DNA of 64,000 nt from Leucosporidium creatinivorum. Its lineage: Eukaryota; Basidiomycota; Microbotryomycetes; Leucosporidiales; Leucosporidiaceae. Below are positions 47,213 to 56,950 of the stretch, one piece after another (within the stretch, counting starts at the first letter, position 1; every line of letters begins with the position of its first letter). The position numbers and the translations under genes are program-made. Below the pieces are notes generated by a model that had not been told where the DNA came from, searched no databases, and worked only from the letters and a program-made list of their open reading frames with translations. Location of the stretch: contig BCKL01000036.1 of NCBI GenBank assembly GCA_001600635.1, forward strand, positions 136,926-200,925, read 5' to 3'.

Positions 47213-48538
47213 CGTGTACGAGTACAGAGCGGAAGAGAGAAAGCGTCCGGTTCGATGTGACGGTGTCCGTGGAGAGACAGGCTCGAGCTCGAAAGGGGGC
47301 CGGGAGGGAAGGGAAGCGGAAGGGGAGTTGTAGGCGAAAAGGCGAGTGTGCTGGAGTGCTGTAGGTGAGCCGTTAATCTAGATATCCTCTCCGGCGAACT
47401 GGACGAAGCGGGCGAGTCGAACGAGCTCAGACGAGTGAATGGCAGGAGGAAGAGAGGCGAGCGTGGCCAATTCCGCTCCTGAAGGGTCAGCTGTGCAGAG
47501 GATGAGCGATGGCTCTTGTGTCAGCTCATCCGCTGTACTGGTCCAGATCTAGTTTGAGGGTACAGTAGAAGGAGAGAATGTTGCTACAGACCTCCCAGCG
47601 AGCACCGAGACGAGCGCCGAGGGCCGGAAGGGGGCCAGCGCATGCTGAGCCCGTTGAGGGCGACCAGTTGGTCAGTAAAGCGTGGGAACTCCGCCCTTTC
47701 GCTGAACTGAAAGCTCAAAGGGAACTGTGTAGCTCTAAAGCCATCATTCGCCGCTCTTGAGCGTTGGAACAGCTCGGAGATCTGGAAAGCCGGGCGAGCG
47801 CTGCTTTCCCTCTCGCCTCGTCTTTGCGCTCTGCTCTTGACTACTATGCTTCACTGCGACAGCTTCAATGCTCTACAGAACGACTACTGATCTCCTACTG
47901 CTCTGCGAAAGGTTCTCAGCGACCGGAACCGGCTCGAATAAGGATGGGCGAGAACTCGCCCGCTGCAGGGCTGTGGGAGGCTCAAAGGAGGGGAAAGGCA
48001 GGCTTGAGGGGCCTCCGAGAGGGGGCCCAGAGAGACGAAGGAGGCCCAGGGATCTCCAGCTGTATCGCAACAGGCTCATGCCGCTCCGCAGATGAAGATT
48101 CTGTGGGGGGGAGAGGTCACTCGCTCAGATTCGATTCAGAGGCCCCACTTGCAGCGTTCCGTGGGGCCTCGCCTGCCAGTGGTTCCAGCAGTGGAAGCGT
48201 ACAGATGAGCGCAGTGAGGAGGGCGTCGGAGAGGGGAGCAAGCTCGGCGGTATAGGGTGAGCTTTGGTCTACTCTCGGCGCGATTCGTTCTGTAGCTCAC
48301 TAGTCTTCTACAGCTCGGCCAATAGATGCCACGCAACGGGTTGATCGAGACCCGGCCCCCCACAGGAAGTTGATGCTCCGCCGGGGTCGCCCAGGCCCCT
48401 CCAGGCAGCACTTTTGTCGCTCGCTCTCTCTCCCTTCTCCTTCTTCTCCATCACATCAAGCAGCTCTCGCACACCTTCTACACTACTCGAGCTTCCTTCT
48501 CCACCACCTACGCTACTCCCCCTCCCCTCTACCTCATA
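47213..48538. other. Divergent intergenic region between regulator and sugar transporter
   Basis: About 1.3 kb between divergent starts. Its position suggests promoters for both genes. Plus-strand frames at 47764-48255 and 48370-48615 lack conserved features. No gene is called. Confidence 0.45.
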
Positions 48539-50909
48539 ATGAAGCCCTTCAGCGCTCCATGGGGCAGCTCGCTCACTGGAATCCCATTGGTGGCCGTATC
48601 GACCGTCGTGAGTGACCTGCAGGGTTCTTCTTAGGCGTCGCCTCAGCCAAAGCTAATCTTCTCTTCGCTCATAGGGATGTGCTGCCGGCTTCCTCCTCTT
48701 CGGGTGAGCTTCCATCGCCGACGAGCAGCGGCGACAACCCCGCCGCGCCGGGCTATTCTGGCTTGTGCTGACCTTGTCACCACGCAGATACGACCAGGGT
48801 GTTGCTAATGGTGAGTTTCTTCTCTCTACAGCTTTCTTGATCTCAGCTGATCTCCTTCTTTCTTTCCCTAGCGCTCACTCAGAACGCCGAGTTCAAGGTC
48901 CGATTCGCCTCCCTCTTCACAAATTCGTCTCTTCTTGGAGCTACTCTCGGCATGTTCGTCATTGGAGCCTTCGCTGGAGCCATGGCCAACTTCGCCATCG
49001 GCAACAAGCTCGGTCGTCGCCCCATGATCTTCTTCGGCGCCATCGGAACCCTAATTGGAGCTGCCCTGCAGACTGGTGAGTCCCGCTGGCGACTTGTCGG
49101 TATGCAAGCGTTTGCTCTACTCGTACTAGAAGTGTAGCAGACGCCTGCATACCGCCCTCGATCCCATTGAGGACAGGAAACTGACCGAGCCTTCCCCTCC
49201 CTCCCCTCCCCACCCCTCTCCTCCCCTCGGCCCCTCTACATGCCACTACACCTCATACAGGATCTATTGACCTAACAATGTTCATCATCTCGCGTCTTAT
49301 CAACGGATTCGCCGTCGGAATCCTCACTTCCATCGTCCCCGTCTACGTCGCCGAGATCTCTAAGGCTTCCATTCGCGGCATGATGATGAGCTTGGAGCTC
49401 GTCTTCTGCGCCTCAGGTTTAATGACGGCGTTCTGGGTTACATAGTAGGCTTTTCCATCATCTCTTGCACGGCCAGAGCGATCTCGCTGACTCGTCTCGC
49501 TCGTGAAGTGGCTTCGCCAAAACCCCCGGAGCCCTCGGCTGGCGCATGCCCCTCGCCATCCAGGCCATCCTCATCCTCATCACCCTCGTCTGCCTTCTCT
49601 TCACTCCCGAGAGTCCTCGCTACCTCATCGAGGTCGGTCGCAAGGAGGAGGGCTTCGAGATCATCCGCCGTTTCCATGGAGAGGAGTACGCCGTCGCCGC
49701 CATGGTCGAGATTGAGCAGGCCATCGCTCTTGAGCACGCTACTGCTATCAAGGGATGGTCCTCTGCTTTCGCCAATAACGGACAAGGTGAGTGTCGCTCG
49801 GCTCGGCGAGGGACTCGGAGCTGATCTCGCCCGCTCTACAGCTTTCCGCTACCGCACCACCCTCTCGATCGGTGTCAACATTATGCAGCAGGCAACCGGT
49901 GTCAACATGGCTACCTACTACGCCGGAACCATCTTCATCGACGCCATCAAGATGGAGCCCTCCAAGGCCTCGCTCGCTCTCGGTGGACTCGGAATCGCTG
50001 GACTCGCCGCCACAGCCTTCGGATGCTTCTTCCTCATCGACCGCATCGGCCGTGTCCGCACCCTCATGCTCGGATCCTTCCTCCAAGCCGTGGGCATGTG
50101 CCTCCTCGCAGGTGGAATCGCTCACATCGAGATGAAGTCGGCTGGATACCCCGCCGCTCTCGGTCTCTACCTCTTCATCTGCGCTTTCTCGATGACTTGG
50201 CTTCCTGTTGGATGGTCGTACGCTTCTGAGAGTGAGTTGACTCCCGCTGCTCGGGCCGACGACGGTGGCTGACTCTCGGCGCTCTCTCAGTCTCGGCTCT
50301 TGCCGTTCGTTCGCAAGCTGCTGCCCTCGGTGCTGCCGCTCAGTACATCTTCAAGTGAGTGGTGCTCCCTATTGACATGATCCGGAACTGTTGCTGACTC
50401 TCTCTTCCTTCTCCAGCGTGAGTTCTCGACGTCTTGTCCGCCTTGCCTGCCTTCGCCGAGACCGTAGACTGACCCTCTGCTTCCTCCATACAGTTCCTCA
50501 TCGTCGAGATCACTCCCATCGGAATCGATGTGAGTGCAGCTGGTCACGAACAGCTACGGAGCCATGCTGACCTCGAGCTTCCCCTTCCTCAGAACATCGG
50601 ATGGAAGTTCTACATCCCCTTCGCCATCATCAACGCCGCTCTCATCCCCATCCTTTACGTGCGTCTTGACACTCGATCGTCTTGCATCGAACCCAAAGCT
50701 GACCTTCACCCGTCCTGCACCGACAGTTCTTCTTCCCCGAAGTCTCCAACCTCTCCCTCGAGGAGGTCGACGGCCTCTTCCAGAACGGCAAGGTCACCAT
50801 GCGTCGCTCCCCCCACGAGCGCGCCGCCATTTCCTACTCGGCCGAGGACTCGGCTCGTCACGCCGACAAGTCGGGCGCCGAGAAGGGATCGTTCGTCGAG
50901 AACGCTTAG
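48539..50909 (+). CDS. MFS sugar (hexose-type) transporter with a one-nucleotide exon
   Basis: A 12-helix plasma-membrane sugar porter. ATG 48539 (MKPFSAPWGSSLTGIPLVA) is followed by several tiny exons (GCAAGFLLF, YDQGVAN). Family marks are GNKLGRRPMIFFGAIGT, SRLINGFAVGILTSIVPVY, AEISKASIRG, PESPRYLIEVGRKEEG, QQATGVNMATYYAGT, DRIGRVRT and WLPVGWSYASEI. After QYIF the Asn codon is completed by a single base (50417) lying between two introns of 62 and 76 nt, which restores the frame to FLIVEITPIGI. The C terminus is FPEVSNLSLEEVDGLF followed by a hydrophilic tail ending at TAG 50909. It has PEV where many relatives have PETKG. About 500 aa. The substrate cannot be named from sequence. Confidence 0.93.
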
Positions 50910-51522
50910 TTTCATCGCGCATCAACAAGGTCAATGGCTTATAGTAACTGGTGTAGATTTAAAGGGTATACTGTCATCTGAACGTATCGGATCATCACGG
51001 CTCGGCGGCAGAGGTGCGAGGAGGGATGAGTTCGGCTGCTCGGCGATGGTTTCGGGCTCGCTGCTTCACTTCCTCGGGCTTCGCGCCCTTCGCTGCGCGG
51101 CTTCAAGACTGTGGTTGAAATGACTGGCTTCGCTGCGCAAGCTTCGGCTGCTAGAACGCCCTCCTTCACTGGCAACGGCCACCGAAGCGAGCGCCGAACG
51201 CCACTCATGGACCCGTTACGCCCTCTCTCAGCGGTTCCAGTGAGCTCTGGACGGTGCGAAGAGACTTATCAAGCTCGCACAAGCACGGTCAGTCGCTTTG
51301 AAGAGGTCGAGATGTGAGACCCCTCTCCTCAACCGAGCCGCTCGTCTGTCGTCACAGCTTGACCTCCTCTAAATCGCTTGCTTCGCCAGCAACTTCGATA
51401 CAGCATCAGGTGAGCTTCCAAACAGCTACAGATGCAGACTAACTGTAGCACTGTAGGCCCGGTCTCGTACGATTACAGCTTGCTAACCCGCCTCTGTCTC
51501 TCGTCTCGCAGCTCACGATCCC
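50910..51522. other. Intergenic between sugar transporter and Tag1-like gene
   Basis: About 610 bases. A likely 5'UTR intron ends with TCTCGCAG just before ATG 51523. The rest shows no coding signal. Confidence 0.5.
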
Positions 51523-53856
51523 ATGGCCTTTTCGACGGCCGACAAGGGCAAAGGCCGAGCGCCGGAAGCTGCAGCACATCAAGCAGACTCTGATACAGCC
51601 CCTCTGCTACCGCCCGACTCGCCCAAACCTTCGACTCACACCTCTTCGACGACGCCTCAGCGCAAGAACCGCCTGCGCCACGGACGAGGCCCTCTCATCC
51701 GCGATTCGGACGACGAAGGGTCCATAGGATCAGAGTCGAGTCGTCGCCCTCGCTCTCGGTCCAACTCGCTGCTGTACAACGCTCGTCGAAGTGGCGCAGC
51801 GACGACGACTCAGATCCTGTGCACCTTGCTCGGGGTCTTCTTCGTCACGCTCCTCCTCGCTCTCGCCCTCCTACACCTCTGGATCGGCCATATCATCTCG
51901 GAGCAAGGCAACCATGGCGACATCGAGGAGATGGCGCAGCGCGGAGTCCTCTTTGCGGGGCCATCCGCGGTTCGCTTCGTCGACAGCAGCAAGGAGGGAA
52001 GCAACGCCATGGTCGTCGAGTTAGATGGCATGGCCGGAGTAGATGTCAGGAAGGCGCTGGATTGGGAGAGCAAGGACGATGGGGGATGGCTTCGTCGCGC
52101 CGAGGGACGGATCGCCAGGTGGGGAGTTCGCCAGCTGGGCTCCGCCAGCGTTGGAGTGCAGCGGGCCATGCTCTTCGACGCTCACGAGGATATCGAGAAT
52201 GCTCGCCAGCTCGTCGTCGTCGAGGACGTCGCCCCGATTCGCCTCCCCCTCTCCTACCCCAGCAAGGTCGACCCTCTACCTCGAATGGAGCCCTTCACCC
52301 TTCGCATTCCCATCTCGTTCCCTACGCCCGAAGCTCTAGCTGAGGTCGCCAAGCAGGCTTGGAAGGACCGAGCTTACCGCGCTCGCGTCGAGGTGGAGGA
52401 GGTCGTCGTCAAGCTCGGCGGCGCCGAGGCCAGAGGACTGGTCGGATCGCTCGTGAGGAAGTTGGGAGGAGTGACTGCTGGAGCCCGAGTGTCTCGCGAG
52501 ATGCATGGCAAGGGTGAGTCTATCGCACCTTAGTTTGACTCTCTTGGAGCTGACCCGAGCTTTCTCGCAGTCCCCAACCTCCCAGGCGCATCCGACCCTT
52601 CTTCCCTCGTCAACCTCACCTCCTACTCCATCTTCGAGACCCGCTCGCCTTCCTCTCCCAACACGACCGTCATCGGTCTCTCTGCCAAGGCCGAGCTCAG
52701 CAACCCCCTCTCACCTCTCGTCGAAGCCGGTCGACTTCCCTCCTTCGCCTACGGCATGCCATTCCGCATCCCCGTCGCCGTCTACCTCCCTCTCCCGAGC
52801 CCCAACATTCCTCCAGCGTTCCGCCATCGCAAGGAGAACGCAACCACTCCCGAACCGCCTTCCTCCGTCCTCCTCGCCAAGCTCTCCACTTCGCCCTTCT
52901 CCTTCCCCCTCGAAGCCAAGACCGCTCCTCTCTCCATCGCGGGCTACCTCATCCCTGCCGGCAACCTCACCCACGCTCGCGGCACCGAGCCTCCCCCTCT
53001 CGCCGGCGCTCTGAGTCGGTTCGTCAAGCGCTACCTCGCCGGCAAAAAGAACAAGGTCCTCGTGCGCTACGATCCCGAGCCAGAGGACAAGAAGGACATC
53101 CCTCCGGCAGTCGTCGCCGACGTTCTCGACGGCGTCGACATCCCCATCGAGTTCCCCGGCAGCGAGAGCCACGAGGAGCTATTCAAGAACCTCAAGATCG
53201 AGGACATGAAGATTAAGCTCGCCGGGATGGTATCGACGCCGCTGAGCATGATGGGATTCGCGACGGGCGAGGATCCAGAAGGCGACTTGCTCTGCTCGGG
53301 CAAGGTCGTCGGCGAGGTCAACCTCCCAGCCGAGTTTGCTCAGCTCGTCAAGAGCCTGGACGTCGGCGCCATCTGGCCTGATGTCTTCGTCTACGATGGA
53401 GCTCTACCCCGTGACGTCAAGCTAGAGAAGAGGAGCTTCGACAACCAGCAACTCGCCTTTAACTCCCCCGGCTCGGAGGACTCGCCCATCATCCCCTCTT
53501 CCTACCCTCCCAACCCCACTCCCGCCTCCGCCTTCGCCCGTCTCCGACCCTACTCCATCATCCCCGCCACCACGACCCATTTCCCCGGCAACAGCACTCA
53601 CAACGCCACGACCATCATCTCGGCGACCTTTGTCGACGCGCCTCTGTACCTCCTCCCTGGCCGCTCGGACGTCTTCCGTCGCTTCGTGGGGAAGATCATT
53701 TTTGGGCAACCGGGGTCGAAGGTCAAGGCGGGAGTGAGGGGAGTGACGGAGGTGCAGGTTGGGCTGGGCGGATGGGGACAGGTTGGAGTCGAGGATATGC
53801 CGATTGAGGGAGAGTTTTGGGTCGGTGCTGGAGGCGTTGAGAGCTTGTTGGGCTGA
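51523..53856 (+). CDS. Single-pass membrane protein resembling vacuolar Tag1-type proteins
   Basis: ATG 51523 (MAFSTADKGKGRAPEAAAHQ) begins a cytosolic, Ser/Arg-rich N terminus with an acidic patch (RDSDDEGS). One strong membrane helix follows (TTTQILCTLLGVFFVTLLLA, then LALLHLWIGHII) at about residues 90-125. The large C-terminal part has repeated beta-rich modules (FTLRIPISFPTPEALAEVA; SPLVEAGRLPSFAYGMPFRI; IWPDVFVYDGALPRDVKLEK; VDAPLYLLPGRSDVFRRFVG) like the LEA-like lumenal domains of fungal DUF3712/Tag1-type proteins. A single intron near 52514 keeps the frame, and several N-glycosylation sequons occur after it. About 758 aa, ending ESLLG at TGA 53856. The family call is from overall pattern, so the role (vacuole, autophagy control) is tentative. 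Confidence 0.7.
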
Positions 53857-54557
53857 AAGTCGAGTAGTTTGTAGAATAGCGTCGTGCTTGCTTGTCTGTA
53901 TCCACTACTTTCACATTTTCGCGCCTCGTCGAGCTGAGTGAGAGCGGAGTCTCTCGGCGAAGCTTTCCCGGCGTCGACTGTTGCGGAAAGTGGGTATATT
54001 CGCCAAGACCTATACACAACACAAGGAGCAGTCTTAAACATGTCTTCCGTCTCTCAGCACCCTCAAGATGCAACCGCAGAGCGAGAGGGGGAGCAGGGCA
54101 GGCGCGACGGTCTCGGCCTCCGCAACGGCCGAGGCTTGGTGATGTCTTGATGCAGATTCGGTCTCGGCGGTCGGCCCTCCTTGCCGTACGGGATCAGATG
54201 CACAATCCGCTCAACATGTCCCATCACGCTGCAGCTCGCGCTGGGTCAGGCCAAATCGAGGCTTTGCGCCGAGGTGAGCCTCGACAAGCTCGGTAGATGA
54301 TGCACTGATGCCGTGGAGCAAGCCATCGCGCGCCTGGAGCTTTTTTGTTTGGGTAACACAGATCGCCCACGGCAGGGAAAGCAGGCGAGACCAGCGATGA
54401 GGCAGGATCAGCGACCTCGGCCTGGAGCTGAGAACGACGAGAGCAGCGAGGGCCTTCTCGTTCGTTCGCGACGTCGGTTGTCCTTCTACCATATCTTGCA
54501 CCGTCTACCGAGCTACAGCAGGCCACCAAAGTTCTTCGTCACTTCTCGCCGCCCTCG
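53857..54557. other. Intergenic at the inner edge of the right arm
   Basis: About 700 bases. A short frame at 54040-54150 (MSSVSQHPQDATAEREGEQG) and the segment after about 54330 resemble, with gaps, the region upstream of the left orphan gene. No complete gene is supported. Confidence 0.4.
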
Positions 54558-55385
54558 ATGAACCCCTCCTCGGCGCAGCTGCCTTCCGCTCCCCTCGCCC
54601 ATCAACAACAGCAAGACGCGCCCTCCATGCTCGACCCACCGTTCCCCCAGAGCTCTCACACCTACCCACTCCCCTCCCTCCACCATCCAACGCCTATCCG
54701 AGGCTACTCGACCCCCGCTCCTCAACTCCATGCTCCGCCTCCTTCGCGGCCGACGCCTCAGGTCTACGCGGCGCTGTATGACCATCTGGTGGCTCAATGG
54801 GTGGTGAAAGGGCAGGAGGTTGCTGCGGGTGGGGATGTGAGGGAAGTGAAGAGGGCGAGGACTCTGAGGGAGGGAAGTGAGGTTGAGTTAGAGGAGGGCG
54901 AAGAGGCAGACGGGAAGGGCGGAATGACACCGGATGAGGATGCTCAGGTAGAGGAGGAGCAGAACGGGGATGAAGCGCCGTCTTCTCGCGACCAGCGGCA
55001 GGCATCCCTTCCTCCACCGACTCTCACTCGCCCCGAGTCCAACCTCCGAGGCTGCCCCTCCTTCTCCCCTCANCCTCTCCGCCGCAAAGGCTGCACCTCC
55101 TCGCCGCCTCTGCCCACCTCCCACGAGNCAACCACCTTACAACGCACGACCTCGCCACCCCCTTACTCCGCCGCCGACCACCGCTCCCCTCCTTCCTCCC
55201 CACCGCCGAGACCCATCGCTCCCCTCCCCTCCCACCGCCGTCGATCGAGCTCCGACGCCCTCGTGAACGTCATCAAGAGCTTTGAGGTCGTGCTGCAGTA
55301 TCGGGCGCAGGGATGGAGGATGTTGGATCAGACGATGGCGATGGAGAGGAGGAGGAGCGCTGGGATGGAGGGGGAGAGGCGCTGA
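54558..55385 (+). CDS. Intronless orphan protein, right-arm copy
   Basis: A 275-codon frame from ATG 54558 (MNPSSAQLPSAPLAHQQQQ) to TGA 55385, the partner of the left-arm gene. About ten substitutions and small in-frame length changes lie in the first 110 residues (for example SMLDPPFPQSSHT against SMLHPVPPRSHT). From the acidic stretch onward the two proteins look the same. Both keep equal length and frame although they differ at the N terminus, which is mild evidence for a real protein. It contains the helix QVYAALYDHLVAQWVVKG and a C-terminal helix. No known domain is visible. Two N bases fall inside it. Confidence 0.65.
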   Translation: MNPSSAQLPSAPLAHQQQQDAPSMLDPPFPQSSHTYPLPSLHHPTPIRGYSTPAPQLHAPPPSRPTPQVYAALYDHLVAQWVVKGQEVAAGGDVREVKRARTLREGSEVELEEGEEADGKGGMTPDEDAQVEEEQNGDEAPSSRDQRQASLPPPTLTRPESNLRGCPSFSPXPLRRKGCTSSPPLPTSHEXTTLQRTTSPPPYSAADHRSPPSSPPPRPIAPLPSHRRRSSSDALVNVIKSFEVVLQYRAQGWRMLDQTMAMERRRSAGMEGERR

Positions 55386-56950
55386 GGCCCGAGGGGCGGG
55401 AGAGGAGGGGACAGTGGTCGTGGAGGTGTAGATAGCTCGTGCAAAGCGTAGTGTTGTATGTCGGTGGAGAAGAGCAGCTGAGAAGCTCTAGTCTGGCGAG
55501 CCGCGAGAGTTGACCACCTTCGCCGAGCTGCCGCGCCGACCGAGACTGCTCTTTTCGCCCGTTGACGACGCCGCCCGTGCCTGAGAGAGCATACATCGAC
55601 GCCGTTCCTTGAATTAACTGCTCGATTTCTGCACCTGCACGCAGAAAGCGAGTTAGCTCCGAGTCGCCCTTGCTCTTCCCGCTCTGCAGCCTTTCCAAGT
55701 CGACTGACCTGCAGCCCTCAGACCCTACGCTACTCAACTTCATCCGACGCTCCTGCTACACCACTCGTACCGATCCAAGATCGCTCCCGCTCTGCCGCAA
55801 CGCATGCCAATCGCGGTCTTTTCAAGCGCTGATCGTGTNCAGGCGCTGCAGGCGAGTTGCAGGGTGAGCAGCAGATTGATAGTGAGGTTTGGAAGCTTCG
55901 TAGAGCCCGCACCAATCGACCGCCGAGCTAGGGAAGCGAGTGAGAGTAGCGAGCGAGTTGAGCAAGGCTCAGCTGTTGTGAAGGCGGTGTAGGGCGTTAG
56001 AGCGCTGTGCGAAGGCGCAGAGCACTCCCTCGGAGCTGTAGTACGATATGTGGTCGGCGAGAAGCGGAAACGAGTNAGATGTGGCCGAAAGGCAAGCGCC
56101 GAGCCGAACGACTTGGGCTGAGAAGTTGAGGGACGCTTCTTGCCCTTCGACGTCTTCCTGCTCGCTTTTCGGCGCCTGTCTTCGGTGCAAAAGATCTCTG
56201 AGCTGCTGCCCTACTGAGCTACACGACTGCTGCCCTCCTTAGCTCGCTACGGAAACCGGCGTGTTTCGAGCTCCGCCAGCGGAAAGGTTGGCGAGCTACT
56301 CAGGAGTTTTAGTTGCTGTTGGGCGACTTGGAGCTCGCTCTATCACTCTGTAAGCTGCTGCCTTCTGCTTCCCTGATCGTTCTCGCTGACCTGAGACTTG
56401 GGCAGCCTCTTCCTGGCTCGGACGAGGTCTCTCGCGCATCTACTGGCTATTGACGGGGCAAGAGCAGACTCTCTGAGTGTCCATAAGCTGCCTTGGAAGC
56501 TGCTCTGCATCGACCAGCACCATCTGAGGGATCAGAGGTGAGCTTCAGCCGTTCTCTCTTGCGCCGAACCCGATCCGACGCCGTCTACAGTGCGTTAGAC
56601 TGACCCTACACTCGTACAGCAGTGCTCTTCGATCGACGAGAAGACCTTGATCTGTTCCGCCAGCTCGCTCCCGCCGCCGTCAACATCCTCTTGGTCGCCA
56701 CCCCCTCCCCCTCGGTCGTCAGCCTTCGCCGAAGCTCAGCTCCGCAGCAGCCCAGGTGCGCCGAGTCCGGTCGTTTCGAAGGATCGACACTCCCTTCCTC
56801 ACACACCAGCGCATGATAAGTAATCATGGACGGACAGGAGACGTCTTCGGTTCGTTCGCCCAGCGCCGAGCTCCGCTGAGCGCGATTCCGGCTCCAGGAC
56901 TCGCAGACGACCTTGAACTTCGCCTCTTGGCTTCGTTCGATTCATCAACA
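55386..56950. other. Region between orphan and regulator, right arm
   Basis: About 1.57 kb, near-identical to the left arm up to about 56130 and diverging after about 56430. It contains the degenerate exon pair at 56406-56740. A minus-strand frame ending at 55969 (HISYYSSEGVLCAFAQ) mirrors the left arm. One N lies at 56076 that has no N partner on the left. Confidence 0.4.
56406..56740 (+). pseudogene. Degenerate exon pair of an unknown gene, right arm
   Basis: Counterpart of 22560-22882. The first piece (56406-56537, 132 nt) reads AHLLAIDGARADSLS and KLLCIDQHHLRDQ. After a GT-AG intron the second reads VLFDRREDLDLFRQL and APAAVNILLVATPSPSV. Conserved residues between the arms (LLCIDQ, VLFDRRED, LFRQLAPAAVN) suggest a once-coding gene, but the frames do not join. 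Confidence 0.4.
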
